From Stutzerimonas stutzeri (lineage in GTDB: Bacteria > Pseudomonadota > Gammaproteobacteria > Pseudomonadales > Pseudomonadaceae), in NCBI GenBank assembly GCA_002345575.1, contig DDVX01000015.1, positions 62,001 through 126,000 on the forward strand: a DNA stretch of 64,000 nt, in the 5' to 3' direction. Below the pieces are notes generated by a model. It made no database searches. It had not been told where the DNA came from and saw nothing but the letters and a program-made list of their open reading frames with translations. The translations under genes and the position numbers were made by a program. Positions 33,805-42,618 of this stretch are shown one piece after another (position 1 is the first letter of the stretch; every line of letters starts with the position of its first letter).

Positions 33805-35232
33805 TTACTGAGTCCTCGGCGCGCTCTCGCCTGCAGGAAATCTTACCCGCACACGCAGACCGCCCAGTGCGCCCTGGTCAAGCTCGATGCTGGCGCGATG
33901 GACTCGGCTGACTTCACCGACGATAGCCAGGCCGATGCCGGCGCCGTGACGCTGATGCTGCATGCGGTAGAAGCGCGTAAAGACGTTCTTGCGCTCCTCA
34001 GGCGGGATTCCTGGGCCATCGTCCTCGACTTCGAGTACTGCATTGCCCATTACCCGCAGCACCACGTTGCCGCCACGCGGCGTGTGGGCCAGCGCATTGT
34101 CCAACAGGTTGCTGATCAGCTCGCTGAGCAGCGTCGACTCGCCCTCGACCCATACCGGCCCTTCGGCTTCCAGGGCCAATGAAATCCCCCGCTGATGCGC
34201 CAGCGCCGCCATGGCCAGACCGACTTCTCGGGCAAGCTCGTTCAAGTCCAACCGCTGGGCGCCGCCCTCGGCAATCGACTGCGCCCCGCTTTCGATTCGC
34301 GCCAGTGACAGCAGCTGGTTGGCCAGATGGATGAGGCGATCGGTATGCTCCTGGGCTTCCTCCAGCGTCTGGCGCCAGCGCTGCGGCTGCTCCTCGCGCA
34401 GGCCCAACTCGATGCGTGCCTTGAGCGCCGCCAGCGGCGTGCGCAGCTCATGGGAGGCATCGGCGATGAAGCGCGCCTGCCGTTCGAACTGCCCGCGCAG
34501 GCGCTCGGTGAAATGGTTGAGCGACGCCACCAGCGGCATCAGCTCGCGCTGCACGCCCAGCGGCGGCAGAAGACGCAGGTCGTCGGGCTGGCGTTGTTCG
34601 ACCGCCTCACTGAGCTTGCCCAGCGGACGCAACGCCACACTGATTGCCAGCCACACCAGCAGCAGTGCCGCCAGCGCGAGCGAGCCGATACGCCAGAGCG
34701 TACCGATGAGCAGGTCGCGCGCCATGCGCTCGCGCGCACCCTGCGTCTCGGCGACACGAATCTCGGCCATACCATTGTGCCCCGGCTCGGTAACCGGTTG
34801 CAGCAGGCTGACCAGGCGCACGCCCTGCCCTTCGTATTCGCCGTCATAGAAACGCGCGAGCGCCGGATAGTCATCGGTACGGGGCGTTCCCGGAGGCGGC
34901 TCCGGCAGGCTCTCGTAACCCGAGACCAGCCGCCCGCGGATATCCAGTACCTGGTAATAGATACGCCCGGCGCTGTCGTAGGCGAAAGTGTCCAGCGCAA
35001 CGTAGGGCACGTTGGCCCGCAGTTGGCCGTCACTGGCCACCAACCCGGCGGCGATGGCCCGGGCCGAAGCCAGCAGCGTCCGATCGTAGGCGGTGTCGGC
35101 AGCGGCGCGCCCGTTCCAGTAGGCACTGATGCCCGAGACAAGCATCAGCAGCGCGAGCACGATCGTCAGGCGACGCAGCAGCCCGGCACGCAGGCTGCCC
35201 AGCTTCGGCGTGATCGGTTCCACTTCAGTCAT
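33805..35232 (-). CDS. tctE: Two-component sensor histidine kinase, TctE-like
   Basis: Membrane sensor controlling the adjacent tricarboxylate transporter. Two hydrophobic segments (~17-35 and ~175-195) flank a periplasmic domain. The HAMP-like linker is followed by the H-box FIADASHELRTPLAALKARI (~250), N-box LLDNALAHTP (~365), G1 DDGPGIP (~405) and G2 HGAGIGLAIV (~430). 475 residues. The start overlaps the regulator stop by eight bases. Given divergence from an OprD-tctCBA operon it probably senses the transported carboxylate. The C-terminal SAPRTQ end is intact. Confidence 0.88.
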   Translation of the reverse strand: MTEVEPITPKLGSLRAGLLRRLTIVLALLMLVSGISAYWNGRAAADTAYDRTLLASARAIAAGLVASDGQLRANVPYVALDTFAYDSAGRIYYQVLDIRGRLVSGYESLPEPPPGTPRTDDYPALARFYDGEYEGQGVRLVSLLQPVTEPGHNGMAEIRVAETQGARERMARDLLIGTLWRIGSLALAALLLVWLAISVALRPLGKLSEAVEQRQPDDLRLLPPLGVQRELMPLVASLNHFTERLRGQFERQARFIADASHELRTPLAALKARIELGLREEQPQRWRQTLEEAQEHTDRLIHLANQLLSLARIESGAQSIAEGGAQRLDLNELAREVGLAMAALAHQRGISLALEAEGPVWVEGESTLLSELISNLLDNALAHTPRGGNVVLRVMGNAVLEVEDDGPGIPPEERKNVFTRFYRMQHQRHGAGIGLAIVGEVSRVHRASIELDQGALGGLRVRVRFPAGESAPRTQ

Positions 35233-35896
35233 CCACGGCTTCCAGTAGATAGCCTAGGCCGCGGAAGGTGACGATGCGCACCTCGCCACCATCGAGTTTC
35301 TTGCGCAGCCTATGGATGTAGATCTCGATGGCATCGGCGCTGGCGTCCTGGTCCAGACCGAACACCTGAGCAGCCAGCTGATCCTTGCTCATGACCCGCC
35401 CGGGACGAGTGATCAGCGCCTCGAGCACGGCCTGCTCGCGCGAGGTCAGGCTCAGCGGCTGCTGCGCCAGGCTGAAGCGGCGAGCGTCCAGGTCGTAGAC
35501 CAGCTCTCCGCAGCGCTGCTGACGTTCGCCGCCGGCCACGCTGCGGCGCAACAACGCCTTCACCCGCGCTTCCAGTTCGGCCACCTCGAAGGGCTTTGCC
35601 AGATAGTCGTCCGCGCCCAGATTCAGGCCGTGAACCCGATCGCTCACCTCACTGCGCGCCGTGAGCATCAGTACCGGCAAGGTCTTGCCGCGCCCACGCA
35701 GGCTCGCCAGCACTTGAAAACCATCCAGTCGAGGCAGGCCGACATCGAGGATCGCCAGGGCGTAGTCCTCGCTGGCGAGGGCGAGATCAGCGGCGACGCC
35801 ATCGTGCAGCACATCGACCGTCCAGCCCGCCGCACGCAAGGCCTGGGCCACGCTTTCCGCGAGCTGTAGATGATCTTCCACCAGGAGAATTCGCAT
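35225..35896 (-). CDS. tctD: OmpR/PhoB-family response regulator, TctD-like
   Basis: Receiver domain (MRILLVEDHLQLAESV; phospho-acceptor Asp in LAILDVGLPRLDG, ~51; conserved Lys in KPFEVAELE, ~101) plus a C-terminal winged-helix DNA-binding domain (SLTSREQAVLEALITRPGRVMSKDQL). 223 residues from the ATG at 35896; the longer frame upstream lacks a receiver start. It presumably activates the divergent OprD-tctCBA operon from the 175-bp shared promoter region. GGTGGctcgaaCCACC (36006-36021) there is a possible operator. Confidence 0.88.
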   Translation of the reverse strand: MRILLVEDHLQLAESVAQALRAAGWTVDVLHDGVAADLALASEDYALAILDVGLPRLDGFQVLASLRGRGKTLPVLMLTARSEVSDRVHGLNLGADDYLAKPFEVAELEARVKALLRRSVAGGERQQRCGELVYDLDARRFSLAQQPLSLTSREQAVLEALITRPGRVMSKDQLAAQVFGLDQDASADAIEIYIHRLRKKLDGGEVRIVTFRGLGYLLEAVDD

Positions 35897-36005
35897 TGGC
35901 GCTCTCTGCCCTTCACCGAATCGGCGGCCAGTGTAACGGCAAGACCATCGATGCTTACAACCGTTGAAAGCCTGGCGAAAGCTTGGGCGCCTAGCATCGT
36001 CCACA

Positions 36006-36021
36006 GGTGGCTCGAACCACC
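36006..36021. promoter_or_regulatory. Candidate operator palindrome in the tctD/oprD divergent promoter
   Basis: GGTGG and CCACC arms around CTCGAA, placed 109 bp upstream of tctD and 51 bp upstream of the porin start. Its role as a TctD site is a guess from position. Just downstream, AACAAGAACAA (36046-36056) looks like a Crc/Hfq-type motif. Confidence 0.25.
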
Positions 36022-36071
36022 GAGTGCGGCACAGCGCCGCAAACTAACAAGAACAATGATGGAGACACCCG

Positions 36072-37328
36072 ATGCTGAAGATCAGCGGATCCACGCAAGC
36101 CCGTCTTGCCCTGGCCGTTACGACCGCCACCCTGGCACCACTGGCCCAGGCCGGTTTCATCGAAGACAGCAGCGCCACCCTGCATACCCATAACATCTAC
36201 CTCAACCGGGACTTCCGCGAAGGCGACGGCCAGGCCAAGCGTGAGGAATGGACGCAAGGCTTTCTGCTCGACATAAGGTCCGGCTATACCGAAGGCGATG
36301 TCGGCTTCGGGCTCGACGCGCTGGGCATGCTCGGCATCAAGCTCGATTCGGGCCGCGGCCGCAGCGGCACCGACCTGCTGCCGGTGAGCGAGGACGGCAG
36401 CACCCCGGACGAGTTCAGCCGCCTGGGACTGACCGCCAAGGTCAAGTTCTCCGAGACCGAACTTCGCTACGGCTCGCACATTCCCGAGTTGCCGGTGGTC
36501 AAGGCCAGTACCAGCCGCACCCTGCCGCAGGTCTACGAAGGCGGCCTGCTGACCTCCGAGGAACTGCAGGGCCTGTCCTTCACCGGCGGGCGGCTGGACA
36601 AGGTCATCGACCGGTCCTCGACCAATTCCGAAGACCTCACGCTGAACAACAAGAACAGCCGCTTCGCCCGTAGCGCCCAGGCCGATCACCTGGATCTGGC
36701 CGGTATCGACTACAGGTTCAGCGACAAGGTCACCGGCCGCTATTACTTCGCCGACCTCGACGATATATACCGCCAGCACTTCTTCGGCCTGCTCGCCGAA
36801 CAGCCCGTAGGGCCCGGTAAACTGAGCGCCGACCTGCGCGTGAGCCTGAGCAAGGACAGCGGTGCGGCCAACGCCGGCAAGATCGACAACCAGGCCTGGA
36901 ACGGCATGCTCGGCTACAGCCTGAACGGCCACAAGGTCAGCCTCGCCTACCAGCAGATGCGTGGCGATACCGGCTTTGCCTATGTCGACGGCAGCGACCC
37001 CTTCCTGGTCAACTTCGTGCAGATCAACGACTTCGCCAATGCCGACGAGCGCTCCTGGCAGGCACGCTACGACTACAACTTCGCCGCCATCGGCGTACCC
37101 GGCCTGACCTTCCTGACCCGCTACATTTCCGGCGACCATGCCGAGATTTCCGGCAGCAGCGCCACCGGCAGCGAGTGGGAGCGCGATATCGAGCTCAAGT
37201 ACGTGGTCCAGAGCGGGCCGCTGAAAGATGTCTCCATCCGTTTGCGCAACGCCATGTTCCGTTCCGATTTCGCCCGTGACGCCGATGAGAACCGCTTGAT
37301 CGTCAGCTACGCCCTGCCGATCTGGTAA
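36072..37328 (+). CDS. OprD-family porin, OpdH-like by context
   Basis: Outer-membrane channel of 418 residues with signal peptide (cleavage near AQA-GF) and the OprD mature start FIEDSSATLHTHNIYLNRDF. The C-terminus ends LPIW, aromatic as expected. In P. aeruginosa OpdH takes up tricarboxylates next to tctCBA; the same order here supports that role. The gene is followed by tctC after 34 bp. It is only distantly similar to the porin at 11.8 kb. Confidence 0.9.
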   Translation: MLKISGSTQARLALAVTTATLAPLAQAGFIEDSSATLHTHNIYLNRDFREGDGQAKREEWTQGFLLDIRSGYTEGDVGFGLDALGMLGIKLDSGRGRSGTDLLPVSEDGSTPDEFSRLGLTAKVKFSETELRYGSHIPELPVVKASTSRTLPQVYEGGLLTSEELQGLSFTGGRLDKVIDRSSTNSEDLTLNNKNSRFARSAQADHLDLAGIDYRFSDKVTGRYYFADLDDIYRQHFFGLLAEQPVGPGKLSADLRVSLSKDSGAANAGKIDNQAWNGMLGYSLNGHKVSLAYQQMRGDTGFAYVDGSDPFLVNFVQINDFANADERSWQARYDYNFAAIGVPGLTFLTRYISGDHAEISGSSATGSEWERDIELKYVVQSGPLKDVSIRLRNAMFRSDFARDADENRLIVSYALPIW

Positions 37329-37362
37329 CACACAAAACAAAACTCCAATGGAGACCCGCTCG

Positions 37363-38343
37363 ATGAAAATGCCCCTCTTCGCTACCCTGCTGGCCGCCAC
37401 CTGCCTGTCCCTCGCCGGCCCCGTCGCCGCCGATGAACCGCGCCGTCCCGAATGCATCGCCCCGGCTGCGCCCGGTGGCGGTTTCGACCTGACCTGCAAG
37501 CTGGCACAGAGCGCGCTAGTGCAAAGCAAACTGCTGAAAGCGCCGATGCGCGTGACCTACATGCCTGGCGGAATCGGCGCGGTGGCCTACAACGCTGTAG
37601 TTGCCCAGCGGCCGTCCGAAGCTGGCACCATCACCGCCTTCTCCAGTGGATCACTGCTCAACCTGGCCCAAGGCAAGTTCGGCCGCTTCGATGAAAACGC
37701 CGTTAAATGGCTGGCCGGGGTCGGTACCAGCTACGGCGCCATCGCCGTACGCGCGGACTCACCCTACCAATCGCTGGACGACCTGGTGACGGCAATCAAG
37801 GCCGATCCCGGCAAGGTCGTGATCGGCTCCGGCGGCACTGTTGGCAGCCAGGATTGGATGCAGACAGCGTTGGTTGCTCGGGCTGCAGGCATTGATCCGC
37901 GAAAGCTGCGTTATGTGGCCATGGAAGGCGGTGGCGAACTGGCGACCGCACTGCTCGGTGGTCATATCCAGGTAGCCAGCACTGACATCGCCGACTCCGT
38001 GCCGCATATCGAAAGCGGCGACATGCGAATTCTCGCCGTACTTTCCGAAGAGCGCCTCCCCGGTGACTCAGTAGCCAACATTCCCACCGCCGTTGAACAG
38101 AACTACGACGTGGTTTGGCCGGTGATCCGCGGCTTCTACCTCGGCCCGAAGGTCAGCGACGAAGCCTATGCCTGGTGGAAAGACGCCTTTGACCAGCTGC
38201 TCGCCTCGGAAGATTTTGCCCAGCTGCGCACCGACCGCCAGCTCTACCCCTTCTCCATGACCGGCGATGAACTGGATACCTACGTCAAGCGGCAGGTCGC
38301 CCAGTACAAGCAGCTGGCAACGGAGTTCGGCCTGATTCAGTAA
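37363..38343 (+). CDS. tctC: Tripartite tricarboxylate transporter substrate-binding protein TctC
   Basis: Periplasmic receptor of 326 residues with a signal peptide (MKMPLFATLLAATCLSLAGPVAA). The Bug/TctC fold shows in PAAPGGGFDLTCKLAQ (~30), IGSGGTVGSQDWMQ (~150) and the later GGHIQVASTDIADSVPH. ATG 37363 is preferred over 37348 because GGAGA (37350) is well spaced for it. Substrate may be citrate or a similar carboxylate. The leader contains CACACAAAACAAAAC, another CA-rich motif. Confidence 0.9.
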   Translation: MKMPLFATLLAATCLSLAGPVAADEPRRPECIAPAAPGGGFDLTCKLAQSALVQSKLLKAPMRVTYMPGGIGAVAYNAVVAQRPSEAGTITAFSSGSLLNLAQGKFGRFDENAVKWLAGVGTSYGAIAVRADSPYQSLDDLVTAIKADPGKVVIGSGGTVGSQDWMQTALVARAAGIDPRKLRYVAMEGGGELATALLGGHIQVASTDIADSVPHIESGDMRILAVLSEERLPGDSVANIPTAVEQNYDVVWPVIRGFYLGPKVSDEAYAWWKDAFDQLLASEDFAQLRTDRQLYPFSMTGDELDTYVKRQVAQYKQLATEFGLIQ

Positions 38344-38350
38344 TCCGCGC

Positions 38351-38379
38351 GCCCGCAGCGCTGGCACACGGCTGCGGGC
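38351..38379 (+). terminator. Intercistronic stem-loop after tctC
   Basis: Perfect 9-bp stem GCCCGCAGC/GCTGCGGGC with an 11-nt loop, 7 bp after the stop. No T-run, so partial termination or 3' protection of binding-protein mRNA is more likely than a full stop. Confidence 0.55.
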
Positions 38380-38470
38380 ATCCCGGGAGTCGCCCCCGCT
38401 GCCCTAGGCACAGGTAAGGCTCATCGCGCTTGCCTGCTGGCGGCCACCTTAAAACTTCGAGGTTTTCCTC

Positions 38471-38926
38471 ATGTACCAACGTCTATTCGGCCTGGTTCTG
38501 CTCGTGGCCAGCGTGGCGCTGAGCGTCACCGCCTGGGACTACCAGGCGCCTTTTTCCTACGAGCCGGTCGGCCCGCGGGCCTACCCTTTATTACTGTTGG
38601 CGCTGATAGGCCTTGGCGCCATCTACCTGCTGCTCAAGCCCGCCACTGCCGGCACGCATTCGACCGAGCCGCCCATGGACCGCCACGTGCTGCGCAAGGT
38701 TGCAGGTTGCGTGCTGATACTAGTGGTTTACGCCGCGCTGTTCGAGCCGCTGGGTTTCGTCCCGGCCAGCATCCTGTTCGGCATCGCCATGGCACGCCTC
38801 TACGACGGCAGTTGGCGCACCAGCCTGATCACCGGCACGGTCGCCGCGATCGGTCTCTACCTGCTGTTCGACAAGATCCTTGATGTCCCGCTGCCGCTCG
38901 GCATCCTTTCCAGCCTGGAGGTCTGA
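38471..38926 (+). CDS. tctB: Tripartite tricarboxylate transporter small membrane subunit TctB
   Basis: Small inner-membrane subunit of 151 residues with four hydrophobic segments (residues ~5-22, ~38-56, ~78-95 and ~118-140). The sequence is divergent as usual for TctB, and identification depends on position between tctC and tctA. It ends three bases before the tctA start. Confidence 0.88.
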   Translation: MYQRLFGLVLLVASVALSVTAWDYQAPFSYEPVGPRAYPLLLLALIGLGAIYLLLKPATAGTHSTEPPMDRHVLRKVAGCVLILVVYAALFEPLGFVPASILFGIAMARLYDGSWRTSLITGTVAAIGLYLLFDKILDVPLPLGILSSLEV

Positions 38927-38929
38927 TCC

Positions 38930-40444
38930 ATGGATACTTTTAGCTACCTGGGCCAGGGCTTCGGCGTCGCCCTGAGCCCCTACAACCTGTTCACCGCCCT
39001 ATGCGGCACCTTGATTGGCACCGTCGTCGGCCTTCTGCCGGGGCTCGGTCCGATCAACGGTGTGGCGCTGCTAATCCCCATCGCCTTCGCCCTCGGCCTG
39101 CCACCGGAGACCGCGCTGATCCTGCTCGCGGCCGTGTACCTGGGCTGCGAATACGGCGGACGGATTTCCTCGATCCTGCTGAACATCCCGGGCGAGGCCT
39201 CGGCGGTGATGACCACCCTCGACGGCTACCCGTTGGCGCGCCAGGGCAAGGCCGGCGTGGCCCTGTCGATTTCCGCCTGGAGCTCCTTCGTCGGTGGCCT
39301 GATGGCGACCTGCGGTGTAGTGATCTTCGCCCCGCTGCTGGCTAAGTGGGCAGTCGCCTTCGGCCCGGCGGAATACTTCGTGCTGATGGTGTTTGCCATC
39401 GTCTGCCTCGCTGGCATGGCCGGCAACAAACCGATGAAGACTGCAATTGCCGCCTGTATCGGCTTGTTCCTGTCCTGTGTTGGCATTGACTCCAACAGCG
39501 GTGTGTACCGCTTCACCTTCGGCAGTCTGGGCCTGGCCGACGGTATTCAGTTCGTGGTGCTGGTGCTGGGGCTGTTCTCGGTCAGTGAAATTCTGGTGCT
39601 GCTCGAGCGCACCCACCACGGGCAGAAGGCACTCGATACCAGCGGCCGCATGCTGTTCAACGCCAAGGAAGGGTTCTCGGTCCTGGCCACCAACCTGCGC
39701 AGCGGCGCAGTCGGCTTCTTCCTTGGCATTCTGCCGGGCGCCGGTGCGACCCTGGCCAGCGCCGTAGCCTACATGAGCGAAAAGCGCCTGGCAGTGAAGG
39801 ACAACAAATTTGGTGAAGGCGACCTGCGCGGCCTGGCCGCTCCGGAAACCGCCAACAGCGCTTCGGCCTGCGGCTCCATGGTGCCGATGCTGACCCTCGG
39901 CGTGCCTGGCTCCGGCACTACCGCGGTGATGCTCGGCGCCCTGACGCTGTACAACATCACCCCGGGCCCACTGCTGTTCCGCGACCAGCCGGACATCGTC
40001 TGGGGTCTGATCGCATCACTGTTCGTCGCCAACATCATGCTGATCGTGATGAACGTACCGATGATCAAGATCTTCACCAAGATCCTCGCCGTGCCGTACT
40101 GGGCACTGGTGCCGGCCATCGCCATCATCACATCGATTGGCGTCTATGCCATTCATGCCACTGCCTTCGATTTGTACCTGATGATCGGTATTGGGGTCGC
40201 CGGCTACATCCTGCGCAAGATGGACTTCCCGCTGTCGGCGATTTTGCTGGGCTTCATCCTCGGCGGTTTGATGGAGCAGAACCTGCGACGCGCACTGTCG
40301 ATCTCTAACGGCGACCTGAGCATCCTGTTCTCCAGCCCTATCACCTGGGGCGTATGGAGTCTGGTGGCGCTAATGATCGTTCTGCCGATCTGGCGCACCT
40401 GGCGCAAACGCGCCCAGCAAAAGGGTCAACTGGCGAATGCTTGA
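38930..40444 (+). CDS. tctA: Tripartite tricarboxylate transporter large permease TctA
   Basis: Main translocating subunit, 504 residues and about 12 helices. Typical TctA signatures are GLLPGLGPINGVALLIP near residue 35, EYGGRISSILLNIPGEASAVMT near 75 and a second GILPGAGATLASAVAYM around 265, followed by GVPGSGTTAVMLGAL. It uses an ion gradient to import the ligand bound by TctC. Its 3' end overlaps the AbrB-family gene by eight bases. Confidence 0.93.
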   Translation: MDTFSYLGQGFGVALSPYNLFTALCGTLIGTVVGLLPGLGPINGVALLIPIAFALGLPPETALILLAAVYLGCEYGGRISSILLNIPGEASAVMTTLDGYPLARQGKAGVALSISAWSSFVGGLMATCGVVIFAPLLAKWAVAFGPAEYFVLMVFAIVCLAGMAGNKPMKTAIAACIGLFLSCVGIDSNSGVYRFTFGSLGLADGIQFVVLVLGLFSVSEILVLLERTHHGQKALDTSGRMLFNAKEGFSVLATNLRSGAVGFFLGILPGAGATLASAVAYMSEKRLAVKDNKFGEGDLRGLAAPETANSASACGSMVPMLTLGVPGSGTTAVMLGALTLYNITPGPLLFRDQPDIVWGLIASLFVANIMLIVMNVPMIKIFTKILAVPYWALVPAIAIITSIGVYAIHATAFDLYLMIGIGVAGYILRKMDFPLSAILLGFILGGLMEQNLRRALSISNGDLSILFSSPITWGVWSLVALMIVLPIWRTWRKRAQQKGQLANA

Positions 40445-41489
40445 AGCAGACAGTGCTCTGAGAAAAGCCATCCGCAAGCTGCCGGACTGGTGGCTGACGC
40501 CCCTGTTCGGCGCTGGTGGTGGCTACCTGGCGAGCCTGATCGGCTGGCCTCTGCCCTGGATCATCGGTTCGCTGCTGGCAGTAATCGCGGTACGTTGCGG
40601 CGGCTACATGCTTCGGGAGGTTCCGCACGGCCGGGCGACTGGGCAATGGTTGATCGCCAGCGCCATCGGCCTGCATTTCACCCATGAGGTCATGCAGCAG
40701 GTATTGCAGCATCTGGGCGTGGTACTGGCCGGCGCCCTCGGCACCCTGCTGCTGAGCCTGATCGGCATCTTCGTCCTGCTGCGCAGTGGCACCGACCGCG
40801 CCACGGCGTTCTTCGCCAGCCTGCCGGGCGGCGCCAGCGAGATGGTCAACCTGGCGAGCCGCCATGCTGCACACCCGGCCAAGGTCGCCGCAGCGCACAG
40901 TACACGCCTGCTGCTGGTGGTGCTGATCGTGCCCGCGCTGTTCACCTGGAGCCTGCCGGCCGTCGAGGCGCCTCCGGCGGCGCCCGTGAGCTGGCCATGG
41001 CTTGCCGTGCTGCTGCCTGGCGGCGCCGTACTGGCCGTGCTATGGAAAAGACTCCGGCAACCGAATCCCTGGATGCTCGGACCGCTGACCGTCTGCGCGG
41101 TCGCCAGCGTCGTCTTCGACCTGCATATCGGCCTGCCCGAAGGTCTGGGTCAGCTGGGCCAGTGGTTGATCGGCTGCTCGCTGGGTTGTCATTTCGATCG
41201 GCAGTTCTTCCGCAGCGCACCGGCTTTCCTGCTGCGCATCCTGTTGATCACCCTGTTAGCGATGCTCGCCGCCACAACGCTGGCCGCTGCGCTGAGCTGG
41301 GTGACCACGCTCGACGGTACCTCGCTGATGCTGGGCATGATGCCCGGCGGCATCACCGAACTCTGCCTGACCGCCGAGGCGTTGCAGCTTTCGGTGGCCC
41401 TGGTGACGGCACTCCAGGTGCTGCGCCTGTTCCTGGTGATGTTCCTCGCCGAACCGCTGTTCTGGCTCTGGCAGAAGAGAGCGGCATAA
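40437..41489 (+). CDS. AbrB-family (PF05145-type) membrane protein
   Basis: 350 residues with ten or so hydrophobic helices arranged as two similar halves (FGAGGGYLASLIGWPLPWIIGSL in the first and WMLGPLTVCAVASVVF in the second). Such proteins are often annotated as ammonia monooxygenase or AbrB regulators, but they look like transporters. Overlap with tctA suggests co-transcription and a role in handling the same substrate, perhaps efflux or regulation. It ends the operon. Confidence 0.82.
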   Translation: MLEADSALRKAIRKLPDWWLTPLFGAGGGYLASLIGWPLPWIIGSLLAVIAVRCGGYMLREVPHGRATGQWLIASAIGLHFTHEVMQQVLQHLGVVLAGALGTLLLSLIGIFVLLRSGTDRATAFFASLPGGASEMVNLASRHAAHPAKVAAAHSTRLLLVVLIVPALFTWSLPAVEAPPAAPVSWPWLAVLLPGGAVLAVLWKRLRQPNPWMLGPLTVCAVASVVFDLHIGLPEGLGQLGQWLIGCSLGCHFDRQFFRSAPAFLLRILLITLLAMLAATTLAAALSWVTTLDGTSLMLGMMPGGITELCLTAEALQLSVALVTALQVLRLFLVMFLAEPLFWLWQKRAA

Positions 41490-41563
41490 AAAAGCGGCTC
41501 ACACAACCCCCTCCCCAAAATGCTCTTCAGCCCAAACCGTTGATTTTAATGGAAAAGAAAACC

Positions 41564-41584
41564 ACTGGTTGATATTCAACCAGT
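41564..41584. repeat. Perfect palindrome ACTGGTTGA-TAT-TCAACCAGT
   Basis: A 9-bp perfect inverted repeat with a 3-nt centre, 75 bp after the AbrB-family gene. It could be an operator or a hairpin. The gap 41490-42185 holds no gene I can support, but carries this palindrome, the larger one at 41639 and a leader text typical of DUF736 genes in integrative elements. Confidence 0.55.
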
Positions 41585-41638
41585 CGTCACCAGGCCCCGG
41601 TTTCTCTGCCTTCAACGGACCCTCAGGGATGATATCCA

Positions 41639-41671
41639 CCTGCTTATCCACAGATTTTGTGGGTAAGCAGG
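41639..41671. repeat. 14-bp inverted repeat containing DnaA-box-like TTATCCACA
   Basis: CCTGCTTATCCACA (41639-41652) and TGTGGGTAAGCAGG (41658-41671) are inverted with one mismatch around GATTT. TTATCCACA in the left arm is the consensus DnaA box and the right arm gives TTACCCACA. It may be an element-end, origin or regulatory site of the relic to which the DUF736 gene belongs. Confidence 0.6.
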
Positions 41672-42185
41672 CGCGGCTCGGTTTACTGCCCCCCGCAAGA
41701 GCGACAGAAGACGATTCCTATCTATGGCAGGCCATATGAAGTCGGATCTTGGACTTACTGCGCCTGAGCTGTCCGCAGCGGGTTGAGCCATACACGGCTG
41801 GCGTACCACCCTATGCCGAACGACGTCCCTCTATGTCCGGCACAGGTTTGCTCTCCCGGAAGACTGCCGATGAACAGGCGCTATAGATCCTGCGTGCTGC
41901 CTGGAAGCGAGGATGGCGTTCCGAGTCAGCCTTACTCCCTGTTCGGTCGGTCCGCCCTGCGTCCTTGCCTCGTCGTGAATCCTTGCGGGATCGGGCTGGG
42001 GGCTGCAACCGCTGCACGGAACAATATCCCCGCCGGCCAGCGGCTTCCTCGCGCAGCACATTCTTCCGTGCCAGCGGTCCTGCTCTGCGTTTCGTCTGCA
42101 TGGCAGTGCAGCCCGCCCGTTCCCGCCATCCGGTTCACAACAAGGACGCGATGGGCGCGACCTTGAATCCGAAAGGAGATACACC

Positions 42186-42494
42186 ATGGCCAACATCGGC
42201 TCGTTTACCACCCTCAAAGATGGCTTCACCGGCACACTGCGGACCCTGACGCTTCAAACCAAGGTCGCTATCGTCCCGAACGACAAGAGCAGCGCCAATG
42301 CGCCGGACTACCGCATCCTCGCCGCTGGCGGATATGAGATCGGTGCTGCGTGGAAGAAACTCAGCCAGTCCGATCGTCCCTACCTCTCGGTTAGCCTCGA
42401 TGACCCGGCCTTTCCGGCAACGGTCTACGCCAGCCTGCTAGAGCAAGAAGACGGCACGCATACCCTGCTCTGGAGCCGCAGCAAGGCCGAATGA
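42186..42494 (+). CDS. DUF736-domain protein (integrative-element cargo)
   Basis: 102 residues: MANIGSFTTLKDGFTGTLRT start, PNDKSSANAPDYRI and GAAWKKLS in the middle, as in the DUF736 family found on conjugative elements and genomic islands. No known biochemical role. AAAGGAGA precedes the ATG. It has its own terminator. With no integrase or conjugation genes around it, this looks like a remnant of an element. Confidence 0.85.
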   Translation: MANIGSFTTLKDGFTGTLRTLTLQTKVAIVPNDKSSANAPDYRILAAGGYEIGAAWKKLSQSDRPYLSVSLDDPAFPATVYASLLEQEDGTHTLLWSRSKAE

Positions 42495-42503
42495 CGGCCA
42501 ACG

Positions 42504-42536
42504 GTGCCCCGGCTTACACGGGGCACCCGCCTTTTA
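42504..42536 (+). terminator. Terminator after the DUF736 gene
   Basis: Perfect 8-bp stem GTGCCCCG/CGGGGCAC with a 7-nt loop (42504-42526), followed by CCGCCTTTT. Confidence 0.7.
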
Positions 42537-42588
42537 TGTGAGGCCGTCGAGCCGGCGCTGTCCGATGCATCCCCCCACCGTAGCGATA

Positions 42589-42613
42589 ACAGAGCCCGGG
42601 CCTTGGGCTCTGT
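42589..42613. terminator. Hairpin ACAGAGCCC/GGGCTCTGT
   Basis: Perfect 9-bp stem with a 7-nt loop directly before the Anr-like box of nrdD. It may shield the nrd promoter from readthrough. Confidence 0.5.
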
Positions 42614-42618
42614 TCGAA

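Noticed and set aside
35991..37529. A 512-codon open frame on the minus strand opposite the OprD porin and tctC start
   Set aside because: It is longer than the real gene but is a GC-rich shadow: the plus strand encodes a clear OprD protein with a signal peptide and terminal aromatic residue, and the antisense protein has no recognisable motif.
40437..41489. Ammonia monooxygenase or AbrB transcription regulator
   Set aside because: These are misleading family names; the sequence is a multi-helix membrane protein without catalytic or DNA-binding motifs.
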